In this document: positions 1-6,846 of the stretch, piece after piece | Layout: every line of letters begins with the position of its first letter | How positions within the stretch are numbered: position 1 is the first letter of the stretch | From: a virus | Length of the DNA: 64,000 nucleotides | Virus record (IMG/VR): IMGVR_UViG_3300005821_000002 | Span: 32,487-96,486 of that record | Strand: one strand, 5' to 3' | Made by a program: the position numbers and the translations under genes | The notes under the pieces: generated by a model | What the model was told of the DNA's origin: nothing | Databases searched by the model: none | The model's input: the letters and a program-made list of their open reading frames with translations, nothing else

Positions 1-177
1 CTCTGCACACTCCCAAATTGTCCAACTCTTATTCAAATAAGGAAGCAATGGTAACAGTGCTATCGGTGGTGTCTGAAAATCATTAGGACTTCCACGCTTG
101 GCTGGTAACGCCTTCTTTTTTATATGATCCATATTTGGTACTTGAAAATGTGTTATGTGTCCTTCTTTATCAGGCAT
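1..177 (-). CDS. DNA N6-adenine methyltransferase-like protein, N-terminal fragment (runs off window)
   Basis: Open frame of 59 codons continuing past the left edge. Its ATG (177-175) overlaps the stop of the upstream gene (TAATG), so translation is probably coupled. The visible part has the pattern FQTPPIALLPLLPYL, then IWECAE, which matches the order WTPPEALEVLVPYL, then LWDCAPGSG, in the complete methyltransferase at 5776-6246. I therefore infer a paralogous SAM-dependent adenine methyltransferase cut just at motif I. The catalytic NPPF motif lies outside the window. A second ATG lies at 132 but has no ribosome-binding site. Confidence 0.6.
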   Translation of the reverse strand, partial: MPDKEGHITHFQVPNMDHIKKKALPAKRGSPNDFQTPPIALLPLLPYLNKSWTIWECAE

Positions 178-389
178 TATGGCGATGCTGGCGGTGTATA
201 ATCAAATGCCAGTCTCCTACCACTGTTTATAGTAAATACAAATCTTTGACAGTTTGGACATGTAGTTCTTTCTCTGTAATCAGGATCACCGTTGTCCAGT
301 TTATAATCATTTTTTATTTGTTCAATTTTACCACTCAATGCCGTGTCACAAAATGGACATGCCACACGGACTGAATTTGTTGATTGCAT
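177..389 (-). CDS. small zinc-ribbon protein
   Basis: About 70 residues. CPFC near residue 12 and CPNC near residue 45 form a likely treble-clef or ribbon zinc site. The start region reads GTGATG. I choose the ATG at 389 because AAGGAGA lies 7-10 bases upstream and the TGA of the preceding gene overlaps it. Single-zinc-ribbon phage proteins of this size often bind nucleic acid, but no function can be assigned. It belongs to the densely coupled string of small genes running leftward from 2254. Confidence 0.6.
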   Translation of the reverse strand: MQSTNSVRVACPFCDTALSGKIEQIKNDYKLDNGDPDYRERTTCPNCQRFVFTINSGRRLAFDYTPPASP

Positions 390-580
390 CACTTATTCTC
401 CTTTCCTTTGAGCAGGGCATCAATAATTGGGCGTAACTCATTTATTCTCTTATAGTCTCCTCGATGGTCCGAGTCCCAAACTAGCATTTCTCTAGTTTCT
501 CGTAGGTAACCTAGTAGCCTCTCATTTTCTGCTTTGAGTGCTTTGATACGTCTTTCATATGTTGCATCATATATTTCCAT
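389..580 (-). CDS. small coiled-coil protein
   Basis: 63 residues from the ATG at 580. The frame extends further upstream, but the residues before this Met would overlap the preceding gene and have no ribosome site. The body is a charged helical segment (ERRIKALKAENERLLGYL heptads) followed by a second helix. It ends DALLKGKENK, whose codons include AAGGAG and thus supply the ribosome-binding site of the next gene. The same trick recurs in several neighbours. Function unknown. Confidence 0.55.
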   Translation of the reverse strand: MEIYDATYERRIKALKAENERLLGYLRETREMLVWDSDHRGDYKRINELRPIIDALLKGKENK

Positions 581-593
581 CGCTAACCCCAAT

Positions 594-773
594 CTAAATA
601 AAATGCCCATTACAAGCGTACTGGTCATAATCTATTCTGTCTTTATAATCTTTTGGTTTTGGTGTCCACATACGTACTCTTTCTTCATCTGTACGTCCAC
701 ATAGAACACACTCAGAGATATAGATTTTATACCAGCACCCCTTACCTTTTGGATGTTTCTCCTTTTCATTCAT
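594..773 (-). CDS. small cysteine-containing protein
   Basis: About 59 residues from the ATG at 773, which follows AGGAG with 6-base spacing and overlaps the end of the upstream gene by 8 bases. Contains SECVLCGRTDEERVRMWTPK and a tyrosine-rich tail ending CNGHF. The CxxC pair and the late Cys/His could form a zinc site. No family recognised with certainty. Confidence 0.5.
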   Translation of the reverse strand: MNEKEKHPKGKGCWYKIYISECVLCGRTDEERVRMWTPKPKDYKDRIDYDQYACNGHFI

Positions 774-1071
774 CAGCATCTCCTGTCCACATACTCGCCA
801 ACCACATGCACGTTGATTGCAACAATCGAGATTCGTATTCATCAAACGTAATCAACTCTTCGTTCCATGAGTATTGAAAGTTCTTTCTGTCCCACCCATC
901 AGGATCAAGAACTTGTGGGTACGGATGCTTCTCTTGCCACTCTGCACTTGTTTTCATCACTTCCCCCTCCAGTGTGTCTTCTAAATCCTGTTCGATCCAC
1001 AGGTGTCCAAACAATGCGCCTAGCAACATCGTTGTAATCATAAGAACAATCACTATATACTCACCCACCAT
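766..1071 (-). CDS. small single-pass membrane protein
   Basis: 101 residues. The N-terminus (residues 4-25, IVIVLMITTMLLGALFG) is a clear transmembrane segment; the rest is hydrophilic and aromatic, with PYPQVLDPDGWDRKNFQYSW. An AGAGGAG site lies 4-5 bases before the ATG, within the last codons of the preceding gene. Probably inner-membrane anchored with a soluble domain. Role unknown. Confidence 0.55.
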   Translation of the reverse strand: MVGEYIVIVLMITTMLLGALFGHLWIEQDLEDTLEGEVMKTSAEWQEKHPYPQVLDPDGWDRKNFQYSWNEELITFDEYESRLLQSTCMWLASMWTGDADE

Positions 1072-1285
1072 CTTGCTCCTCTGTTGTGAGTAGGGCGGTA
1101 TCGAAACCGCAGTTACACTCTCCGTCTATTTGTAGGAATTTCCTACAGTGCCCTCGATGTTGTGCGTACGAAGCCAACCGCTTGTATCTAAAATATTCTT
1201 CCGTAACACACTCTTCTTTCAGGTCTTCTGTTATTCTTATAATTCGTTCTTTGTATCTCTTCTTACTGGGTCGAGTTATACGCAT
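1061..1285 (-). CDS. hypothetical basic protein
   Basis: 74 residues from the ATG at 1285 (GTGATG start region; the TGA of the upstream gene overlaps). GGAG lies upstream. Strongly basic N-terminus (RITRPSKKRYKERIIRI) and a late CNCGFDTALL segment. The C-terminal ALLTTEEQ is nearly identical to the tails of the genes at 1770 and 2036, and its GAGGAG codons form the ribosome site of the next gene. Function unknown. Confidence 0.5.
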   Translation of the reverse strand: MRITRPSKKRYKERIIRITEDLKEECVTEEYFRYKRLASYAQHRGHCRKFLQIDGECNCGFDTALLTTEEQDGG

Positions 1286-1518
1286 CACTCATTCTCCAGT
1301 ATGTCGGCATAGGCGCATAGGGCATTGTAAGAATGGGCATAGTCTCCAATGCCATTTATATACATGAATGTCTTTATTACTTCTGCCGATTGAGCATTGA
1401 GTAACTCGGCGGCGTTGAGCATGGCGTCGGCTTTGGTTGGTTTCAAAACAACACCGCACTCCTCGCAATGCACCTTCCCAGTTATATGTATTGCCCACTC
1501 ATGCACATGCTTAGTCAT
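1285..1518 (-). CDS. small hypothetical protein with CxxC motif
   Basis: 77 residues. HEWAIHITGKVHCEECG near the N-terminus suggests a half zinc site (HxW, CxxC); the rest is alanine-rich helix. AAGGAG lies 7 bases before the ATG. Coupled to both neighbours. Function unknown. Confidence 0.5.
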   Translation of the reverse strand: MTKHVHEWAIHITGKVHCEECGVVLKPTKADAMLNAAELLNAQSAEVIKTFMYINGIGDYAHSYNALCAYADILENE

Positions 1519-1770
1519 CTAGCCACTCCTTTGTTTTCTTCTGACGTATTTATCGGCAATCATCATTGCAAAGTTCGCAACATCGGCGGCCTCGATTACT
1601 GGGTCGTCATCGAGATCATATCCATTTAGTGCGGTGTCTAACTCGTCTACCTCTTCTCGAAGTCTCTCCAATAAATACTCAAACGAGCATGTTAGCCACC
1701 CCCCTTTGTGGTCATTTTCTTTTAGCCTTGTTTCCATTCGTTCCGCGTGTTCTATAACTGCTGGTCTCAT
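1519..1770 (-). CDS. MazG-like nucleotide pyrophosphohydrolase-type protein
   Basis: 83 residues from the ATG at 1770, preceded by AGGAGG. The order EYLLERLREEVDELDTAL, acidic loop, then EAADVANFAMMIAD matches the EExxE and ExxD helices of the all-alpha NTP pyrophosphohydrolase (MazG-like) fold. Members hydrolyse non-canonical or signalling nucleotides, and short phage versions are common. It may clean the nucleotide pool or blunt stringent signalling; that role is inference. Confidence 0.6.
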   Translation of the reverse strand: MRPAVIEHAERMETRLKENDHKGGWLTCSFEYLLERLREEVDELDTALNGYDLDDDPVIEAADVANFAMMIADKYVRRKQRSG

Positions 1771-2036
1771 CACTCATCCTCCTGTTCTGTGAGGAGGGCG
1801 TCGCCCAGTGCGTGTAGTGCAGTTGTGAATGGGTTAGGAAAATCTCCCCGTATTCCCCAGTTGTTCCACTCTACCAAAACGTCATTCGCCAACCTCTTGA
1901 GTGCGGCGTTCTCTGCTTCGAGTTTATCGAATGTATCCCATTCTAGTCCTTCTAGCTCGCCTAGTCTTTGAAATACCTTCTCTTCTCTTTTACATTTATC
2001 GCAAGAACACTGAGGTCCAAGATTTGCTTCGTGCAT
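1770..2036 (-). CDS. small coiled-coil protein with N-terminal Cys pair
   Basis: 88 residues with an AGAGGAG ribosome site. CSCDKC near residue 10 is followed by helical heptads and an ending FTTALHALGDALL. The next upstream gene (2036-2254) has the same plan: coiled coil, then FTKALEDLRNVLL. The two look like diverged tandem duplicates. Function unknown. Confidence 0.5.
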   Translation of the reverse strand: MHEANLGPQCSCDKCKREEKVFQRLGELEGLEWDTFDKLEAENAALKRLANDVLVEWNNWGIRGDFPNPFTTALHALGDALLTEQEDE

Positions 2037-2254
2037 TATTCACTCTCCTCTGTTGTGAGTAGGACATTCCTCAAGTCTTCTAATGCTTTCGTAAATGTCA
2101 ACCCAAGACCGCTTCTTCGCTTTCCATCTGACGTATACGCTATTGTGTTAGCGAAATCCCCAAATGCCTCATTCTCCCGCTTGAGTTGGACGATACTCTC
2201 TTTCAATATTTCAATTTGTTCTTCTGCTAACTTCAATCCAAATTCTGCACCCAT
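2036..2254 (-). CDS. small coiled-coil protein (paralogue of 1770-2036)
   Basis: 72 residues. Long amphipathic helix (EEQIEILKESIVQLKREN) then FTKALEDLRNVLLTTEE. AAAGGA precedes the ATG. The C-terminal codons for TTEES contain GAGGAG and act as the ribosome site for the downstream paralogue. Function unknown. Confidence 0.5.
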   Translation of the reverse strand: MGAEFGLKLAEEQIEILKESIVQLKRENEAFGDFANTIAYTSDGKRRSGLGLTFTKALEDLRNVLLTTEESE

Positions 2255-2255
2255 T

Positions 2256-3200
2256 TTACATTCCTTTCAAGATGTGAGCTATCACATCTACAGTCCAACC
2301 ATTACCTATCATCTTGTATCGTTGAGTATTAGACACACCCTCAGTATAGTTATCGGGTACTGTCTGCAATCTTTCACACTCAATCGGGTGAAACTTACGA
2401 ATACAATCTTCATCCTTCAAAACATTATAGGGTACTCCCTTGAAGAAGTTAGCAACAACGGCTGACGACTTCTCATTCCTTACATCACTATAATGTTTGA
2501 AATCCCAATGGTTTCTTCCATCCCTTACCTTCCTATCCATGTAAGCCAAAGCTTTCTCTGACAACAACAAGCTAGGAATATGCCCTCCTCCGGCTGGAGT
2601 TCTAATGGTTGGACTTTTCTTTGTAAATGTACGATGTTCTTTCTCATTGAAACCACCATACAAATTGTGCAAAGCTACCGGATAAGCGTCGTTTAGGATA
2701 ATGTCTTTCAACATTATTCCACGATCAGTAGGTTGATACGTTGGTATGTTTGTCCAGTATAATCTCTTTCTATTCTGTGCTGATACCAACGCAGAATTTA
2801 TCATGATAGGAGCTACGTGTAGAAAATCTGTAATAATATCTACATATTCTTTCTTCATGGGAACATTCTCAAGTAGAAAATACTTGGGTTCACATTCACG
2901 TAACAGACGTACAAACTCAAAGAATAATGAACTTCTAGGATCATCAAAGTTTAGTTGCTTTCCAGCAAAACTAAATCCTTGACATGGACTACCACCAATA
3001 AGTAAGTCTATCTTTGGTAAGTCCTCCCCATCTACATTTAATACATTGCCTAAATGTATAGTATCTGGATAGTTCTTACGTGCAATTTGAATAGCCCACC
3101 TATCTATCTCTGATGCTAGATAGTATTTATAGACTATACCTGCTCTTTCAAGAGCAAGTTGTCCACAACTCATACCATCAAACAGACTTAGTACATTCAT
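2256..3200 (-). CDS. dcm: C5-cytosine DNA methyltransferase
   Basis: 314 residues, a compact but complete Dcm-family enzyme. Motif I is LSLFDGMSCGQLAL (4-17), motif IV GGSPCQGFS (69-77, nucleophile Cys73), motif VI ENVP (111-114), motif VIII QNRKRLYW (142-149), motif X IGNGWTVDVIAHIL near the C-terminus. It transfers a methyl group from SAM to C5 of cytosine in duplex DNA. The target-recognition region between VIII and IX is short. No partner restriction enzyme is adjacent, so self-protection against host restriction is the likely role. Confidence 0.92.
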   Translation of the reverse strand: MNVLSLFDGMSCGQLALERAGIVYKYYLASEIDRWAIQIARKNYPDTIHLGNVLNVDGEDLPKIDLLIGGSPCQGFSFAGKQLNFDDPRSSLFFEFVRLLRECEPKYFLLENVPMKKEYVDIITDFLHVAPIMINSALVSAQNRKRLYWTNIPTYQPTDRGIMLKDIILNDAYPVALHNLYGGFNEKEHRTFTKKSPTIRTPAGGGHIPSLLLSEKALAYMDRKVRDGRNHWDFKHYSDVRNEKSSAVVANFFKGVPYNVLKDEDCIRKFHPIECERLQTVPDNYTEGVSNTQRYKMIGNGWTVDVIAHILKGM

Positions 3201-3201
3201 A

Positions 3202-3567
3202 TTAGTGTCCTAGATGTGAAGCCACGATGTTTCTTGTGATCTTCTTTATCTCCCACTTGTCCAGTTGTCTCAACAATCTTCTAAGTTTATTCCTTGCCGT
3301 ACGTAAGTGGTCGTAATTACACTGCCACTCTCCAGCAGTCTGCATCACTACTAATCTTGAGTCAGTTAGTATAATTATGTTCATCATTTTATTAATGATA
3401 GCATACTTTACTGCCTCTATCATGATAAGATACTCTGCTAAATTTGACGTACCATATCCAAATACTATTTGTTTATGAACTAATTCATTACCTTCATCAT
3501 CGAATATCTTGAATGAGCCATACGTAATATCCTTACGTTTCCCACCATCCGTTATAAATGTGTACAT
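3202..3567 (-). CDS. rnhA: ribonuclease HI-like protein
   Basis: 121 residues. ITDGG (Asp7), SNLAEY (Glu45) and LTDSRLVV (Asp69) reproduce the three core carboxylates of the RNase HI fold, followed by a basic helix (ARNKLRRLLRQL). The late acidic residue is less clear; the end is SHLGH. Likely removes RNA primers during phage replication, consistent with the primase two genes away. The start overlaps the TAA of the 55-residue upstream gene (TAATG). Confidence 0.8.
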   Translation of the reverse strand: MYTFITDGGKRKDITYGSFKIFDDEGNELVHKQIVFGYGTSNLAEYLIMIEAVKYAIINKMMNIIILTDSRLVVMQTAGEWQCNYDHLRTARNKLRRLLRQLDKWEIKKITRNIVASHLGH

Positions 3568-3734
3568 TATAATTCATCTTCAATTAGCTCAACAACGTCT
3601 TCTGCTACTTTTAGAAAATCTTCTTGTACTGAGGGGTCTAACATTTCCCACAATACCCACTCATTATAACCTTGGTTAGCCATATCATAATCATAGATAA
3701 CCTCAGCAACTGCTTCTGTTAAATGCTCAAGCAT
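3567..3734 (-). CDS. 55-residue acidic protein
   Basis: Short gene starting MLEHLTEAVAEVIYDYDMA and ending VELIEDEL. GGAGGG lies 5-6 bases before the ATG, one base after the stop of the upstream gene, and the stop overlaps the start of the RNase H gene. The tight fit and strong ribosome site argue that it is real. Mostly acidic helix; function unknown. Confidence 0.6.
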   Translation of the reverse strand: MLEHLTEAVAEVIYDYDMANQGYNEWVLWEMLDPSVQEDFLKVAEDVVELIEDEL

Positions 3735-3735
3735 A

Positions 3736-3933
3736 CTACCCTCCGAGCACGGACTCCAGCTTATCGTTTAGGAATGAAGCCAGAGCTTCCATATTATTTC
3801 TTACATCTGGATGTTCATTATAATCAAAAGTCATATCAATAGCGTCTGCTGATCCTTTGATATAAAAGCGAACACGAATCTTATCAGCAAATAACCAAGC
3901 CTTCTCAACCATATACTTCTCTACTTTAGCCAT
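3736..3933 (-). CDS. small hypothetical protein
   Basis: 65 residues from the ATG at 3933 (MAKVEKYMVEKAWLF), with GGGAG upstream and an 8-base overlap with the methyltransferase stop. The frame is open to 3981 but that extension lies inside the preceding gene. Looks like a small alpha/beta domain (KIRVRFYIKGSADAIDMTFDY). Function unknown. Confidence 0.55.
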   Translation of the reverse strand: MAKVEKYMVEKAWLFADKIRVRFYIKGSADAIDMTFDYNEHPDVRNNMEALASFLNDKLESVLGG

Positions 3934-4786
3934 TTCTTTTCTCCCATTCTTTTTTGAGTCCATAATAAGGGTTCTCTCCACGTTTCAATCTATCCATAGA
4001 CATCTGCGCCAAATTTAGGTACTCTTCGAACAATTCTATACCAATGAATTTTCTTCCTAACTTTTCTGCCTCAATCCACGTAGTTCCTGCGCCCATCATT
4101 GGATCGAGAACTGTCTCCCCCTCTTCACTATATGCACCTATTGCCCACTCAGCCAAATGTGGTTGCATAGGGGCTGGATGTGGACGACCACTAGTATCCT
4201 GCGGTAGAAACAAATAGTTATTGGGTACTTTCCCAAGTGGATTTGGCTCTACCTTCACCCGCTTATTGAACTCACCTTCCTTATCACCCTGTAAATTACT
4301 CACCTTATACTTCATACGTTCAAGTGTAGCTTCTGCATAAGACTCACGGACATTATCTCTATGAAATACTACCTCTTCTGGATTCTTAGCTATCACATAG
4401 TTATGTTCCCACATATGGGGAGGTCTATTCTTGAAAAACTTTGGTGGCCCTGATGTTTTCAGCCACGGGATTTCATCTATAATATCCAACCCAATCATGT
4501 CCAGATCATTTACTAATTGATATACTTCTCTCATTTTACGATGATTAGCATAACCTGAGCCAGTATTCCACCAAATAACCCCACTAGGTTTGATTACGTC
4601 ACGAAGTTCTGAAAGAACATCCATACACCAAATCAACCACTCAGCGGGGTCTCTAAATAATGCTTCACCACCATAATGTCGTGCATTGTAATAGGGTGGT
4701 GATGTAACAACTAAATCTATGCTATTCCTATCCAATGTTGGTAACACATCAAAAAGATTTCCTTGATATATCATGGAATCTGCCAT
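3926..4786 (-). CDS. site-specific DNA methyltransferase, beta class (N4-cytosine or N6-adenine)
   Basis: 286 residues. Catalytic motif IV TSPPYY (28-33) precedes the SAM-binding motif DPMMGAGTT (228-236), the order of beta-class amino-methyltransferases. FIGIEL after motif I fits the family. TSPPY is typical of N4-cytosine enzymes but is also found in N6-adenine ones. The start overlaps the primase end by 16 bases and has only a weak ribosome site; MIYQGN four codons later is an alternative start. Solitary: no restriction gene beside it. Confidence 0.88.
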   Translation of the reverse strand: MADSMIYQGNLFDVLPTLDRNSIDLVVTSPPYYNARHYGGEALFRDPAEWLIWCMDVLSELRDVIKPSGVIWWNTGSGYANHRKMREVYQLVNDLDMIGLDIIDEIPWLKTSGPPKFFKNRPPHMWEHNYVIAKNPEEVVFHRDNVRESYAEATLERMKYKVSNLQGDKEGEFNKRVKVEPNPLGKVPNNYLFLPQDTSGRPHPAPMQPHLAEWAIGAYSEEGETVLDPMMGAGTTWIEAEKLGRKFIGIELFEEYLNLAQMSMDRLKRGENPYYGLKKEWEKRNG

Positions 4787-5631
4787 ATGTTTACTGCCTT
4801 ATCCCTGATCGTCTCCAAAAATTCATGTTTTGTTCCTTCCTTGAAGAAGTCTGTAGTATCAAACCCGTCTGCAAAATCCCAATAGTTATATATTCTAGTT
4901 CTATCTATCCCCAAATTTTTCGCCACTCTCTCTGCTCCTCTATTACCTGCTTCGTCATTATCATACGTTACAAATACTTCCTTTATATTTATGAAGTGAT
5001 GAAGCCACTCATTATTCCACGTTCCCGCTCCACCTGTCTGACTCACTGCTGGAATATTATTCTGTCTTAACATTATAGCATCAACTGGCCCTTCTGTCAA
5101 GACCACCCAATCAGTAAATCTCAAGGTTGAAAAGTTGAATGGTAATGCTCCCATATCTACATACCATGCTTTTCTTCCTTTTGGTTTATGTCGTAGACAT
5201 TGAAAATTTCTAAAATGTCCGTCAACATAGATAGGTATCGTGTACCACTTGCCAGTGTATCCCAATCGGAAGCGTTCAACTGTTTCTTGCGTGTAACCCC
5301 GTACATCATACCAATACTCACGATACCCTTCACCACGTAGGTAGAAAACCTCCACCAAATCTGTATCTGGTGTAGCAACATTTTTCTTACGTGTGGTATA
5401 GACGACAGAAAAGAAATCGTCTTCCGAAGCAACAGCATTTTTCGCCTCTTGTACACTAAAACCCATTACTTTAACAAGCCAATCGTAAGTATTACCAAAG
5501 ATACCTCGACTATTCCAGAAAAACAACTGTCGTTGCTTGTCCACAACAAGGCTGTTATGGTCAACTGATCGCAGAAAGCGACCACGACCTTGCAACTCAT
5601 GGGTTTTGTTGATAATATTTTCTATGCTCAT
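4771..5631 (-). CDS. dnaG: DnaG-type DNA primase, Toprim domain
   Basis: 286 residues from the ATG at 5631. Toprim motifs are TEGPVDAI (Glu180) and TYDNDEAG (Asp224, Asp226). The N-terminal region (FFWNSRGIFGNTYDWLVKVMG) resembles the CHC2 zinc-domain fold, but the zinc cysteines are absent. Makes RNA primers for replication with the DnaB-type helicase encoded at 17671. A perfect sigma-70 promoter lies directly upstream and would give a leader of only a few bases. The frame also allows a TTG start at 5652, inside that promoter, which I reject. Confidence 0.85.
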   Translation of the reverse strand: MSIENIINKTHELQGRGRFLRSVDHNSLVVDKQRQLFFWNSRGIFGNTYDWLVKVMGFSVQEAKNAVASEDDFFSVVYTTRKKNVATPDTDLVEVFYLRGEGYREYWYDVRGYTQETVERFRLGYTGKWYTIPIYVDGHFRNFQCLRHKPKGRKAWYVDMGALPFNFSTLRFTDWVVLTEGPVDAIMLRQNNIPAVSQTGGAGTWNNEWLHHFINIKEVFVTYDNDEAGNRGAERVAKNLGIDRTRIYNYWDFADGFDTTDFFKEGTKHEFLETIRDKAVNIWQIP

Positions 5632-5640
5632 GTTACCTGC

Positions 5641-5669
5641 ATTATAACACAAAATAACACATTTGTCAA
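5641..5669 (-). promoter_or_regulatory. consensus sigma-70 promoter for primase and early genes
   Basis: On the minus strand: TTGACA (5669-5664), 17-base spacer, TATAAT (5646-5641). Twelve of twelve consensus positions match. Transcription would be expected to start near 5634, three bases from the primase ATG. Confidence 0.9.
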
Positions 5670-5671
5670 GT

Positions 5672-5700
5672 AAAAAAGCGAAGTCATTTAGCTTCGCTTT
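5672..5700 (-). terminator. rho-independent terminator of the tRNA operon
   Basis: A perfect 9-bp stem (AAAGCGAAG / CTTCGCTTT, 8-base loop) is followed on the minus strand by TTTTTT. It lies just after tRNA-Lys(TTT) and just before the primase promoter, separating the RNA island from the downstream operon. Confidence 0.88.
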
Positions 5701-5703
5701 AGG

Positions 5704-5776
5704 TGCTTGCAGAGGGGCTCGAACCCCCGACCTTCGGTTTAAAAGACCGTTGCTCTTCCGGCTGAGCTATGCAAGC
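5704..5776 (-). tRNA. tRNA-Lys (anticodon TTT, reads AAA)
   Basis: Cloverleaf on the minus strand: acceptor GCTTGCA/TGCAAGC, D-arm GCTC/GAGC, anticodon loop CTTTTAA, T-arm with loop TTCGAGC. The 27:43 pair is A:A. CC but not CCA is encoded. Last tRNA of the island, followed by a terminator. Its 5' base overlaps the stop of the methyltransferase gene. Confidence 0.95.
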
Positions 5777-6246
5777 TAAAAAACTAATTGAGTACCTATC
5801 TCTAGGTCCATTGTATACCAAGCGCTGTAGAACCATGGTGCCTTCTTCCCCGTAAAGTCTATTCTACGTGATGGGAAGATAACTTCCACACCACTCAACT
5901 GTGCTCTACATTCTTTTGCACCTAACTTTGTTATAGGTAGCAACATGCACCAAGGTTTTCCCAACTCATTTGCTCTACGTAGAAACTTCTTAGCTATAGA
6001 GAATGGTGGGTTGGTTACAATGATATCATAGGATGGTGGTTCATCAACAAGAAAATCTCCATCCCATTCTACTACATCGTAACCACCTGCGATAAGGTGT
6101 GCTATCAACACACCAGAACCAGGTGCACAATCCCACAGCTTTTTGTCTGTGGGTAGATACGGAACCAATACCTCCAAAGCCTCTGGAGGAGTCCATATAT
6201 CGTCGTAACTTCCTCTTTTACTGTAATCCTTCAATACTTCTAACAT
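5776..6246 (-). CDS. N6-adenine-type DNA methyltransferase
   Basis: 156 residues, small for the family. IWTPPEALEVLVPYL, then SAM motif WDCAPGSG (38-45), then catalytic TNPPF (78-82), then a short C-terminal segment. There is no obvious separate target-recognition domain. The gene fits exactly between two tRNAs: its ATG begins with the A of the encoded CCA of tRNA-Lys(CTT), and its stop overlaps the first base of tRNA-Lys(TTT). No good ribosome site is visible (GGTGG only). Paralogous to the fragment at 1-177. Confidence 0.8.
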   Translation of the reverse strand: MLEVLKDYSKRGSYDDIWTPPEALEVLVPYLPTDKKLWDCAPGSGVLIAHLIAGGYDVVEWDGDFLVDEPPSYDIIVTNPPFSIAKKFLRRANELGKPWCMLLPITKLGAKECRAQLSGVEVIFPSRRIDFTGKKAPWFYSAWYTMDLEIGTQLVF

Positions 6247-6322
6247 GGTGCCACCGGTAGGACTCGAACCTACAACCTTTGGTTTAAGAGACCACTGCTC
6301 TCACCCGTTGAGCTACGGAGGC
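6246..6322 (-). tRNA. tRNA-Lys (anticodon CTT, reads AAG)
   Basis: Acceptor GCCTCCG/CGGTGGC with one T:T mismatch, anticodon loop CTCTTAA, T-loop TTCGAGT. CCA is encoded, and its final A is also the A of the downstream methyltransferase start codon. Confidence 0.93.
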
Positions 6323-6326
6323 ATAA

Positions 6327-6415
6327 GACGGCGACGTTCCCACAACGCCTTCGTGCAACCTAAGTGAGTGGCCTACTCACAGCTACACAGTTGGATTCGA
6401 ACCAACATCTCCGTC
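6327..6415 (-). ncRNA. inter-tRNA structured spacer with T-arm-like hairpin
   Basis: 89 bases between tRNA-Val and tRNA-Lys(CTT), bracketed by a 5-bp stem GACGG/CCGTC (6327-6331 with 6411-6415). Inside are three hairpins: GTTGG/CCAAC with a 7-base TTCGAAT loop (a perfect T-arm), GTGAGT/ACTCAC, and CGTT/AACG. The T-arm comes first in transcript order, so this is not a cloverleaf. It may be a tRNA remnant or a separate small RNA. Confidence 0.4.
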
Positions 6416-6418
6416 AGG

Positions 6419-6492
6419 TGGGTCTGGCTGGGCTCGAACCAGCGACCTCTTTCTTGTAAGGAAAGCGCTCTAACCAACTGAGCTACACACCC
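6419..6492 (-). tRNA. tRNA-Val (anticodon TAC, reads GTA)
   Basis: Acceptor GGGTGTG/CAGACCC (one G:G mismatch), D-arm GCTC/GAGC, anticodon stem CTTTC/GAAAG with loop CTTACAA, T-loop TTCGAGC. One base from the zinc-ribbon gene stop. Confidence 0.94.
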
Positions 6493-6493
6493 A

Positions 6494-6685
6494 TTATCCT
6501 GTTAATCTACCTTTACCATCATTCTGATAGAAACCCTTACCCTTAAATACGACGTTAGGAGGATTGAACACTCTCCTAATACTTATTTTACCACATTCAG
6601 GGCATTTTGTCAAGCCCAAATCCAAGTGTTCTTCGGATATGAACTCATACAAACAATCTTCACATTTGTAATCATATATTCCCAT
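6494..6685 (-). CDS. FmdB-like zinc-ribbon protein
   Basis: 63 residues beginning MGIYDYKCEDCLYEF, the hallmark N-terminus of the FmdB/CxxC putative regulatory family; CEDC (8-11) and CPEC near residue 28 form the zinc site. GAGGT precedes the ATG. Members are small nucleic-acid-associated proteins of uncertain role. A promoter-like sequence for the tRNAs downstream is embedded in its codons (6585-6613). Confidence 0.75.
   Translation of the reverse strand: MGIYDYKCEDCLYEFISEEHLDLGLTKCPECGKISIRRVFNPPNVVFKGKGFYQNDGKGRLTG
6585..6613 (-). promoter_or_regulatory. near-consensus sigma-70 promoter inside the zinc-ribbon gene
   Basis: Minus strand TTGACA (6613-6608), 17-base spacer ending TGTGG, TAAAAT (6590-6585): 11 of 12 consensus positions. 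It would drive tRNA-Val and both tRNA-Lys genes. It shares the GTGG spacer end with the other promoters of this genome. Confidence 0.65.
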
Positions 6686-6698
6686 AGTTACCTCAAGG

Positions 6699-6770
6699 AG
6701 CGAGTAGGTGGATTTGAACCACCGACATTCTGCTTGGAAGGCAGACGTTCTACCACTGAACTATACCCGC
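6699..6770 (-). tRNA. tRNA-Gly (anticodon TCC, reads GGA)
   Basis: Acceptor GCGGGTA/TACTCGC, anticodon stem TCTGC/GCAGA with loop CTTCCAA, T-arm GGTGG/CCACC with loop TTCAAAT. Discriminator T followed by CC. Confidence 0.95.
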
Positions 6771-6775
6771 TAAGG

Positions 6776-6846
6776 TGGGAACACAGGGAATCGAACCCTG
6801 CTCGTCGGCTTGAAAGGCCGGTGTCCTGCCGATAGACGATGCTCCC
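6776..6846 (-). tRNA. tRNA-Glu (anticodon TTC, reads GAA)
   Basis: Acceptor GGGAGCA/TGTTCCC, anticodon loop CTTTCAA, T-loop TTCGATT. Its 5' end abuts the stop codon of the small gene upstream. CC encoded, no CCA. Confidence 0.95.
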
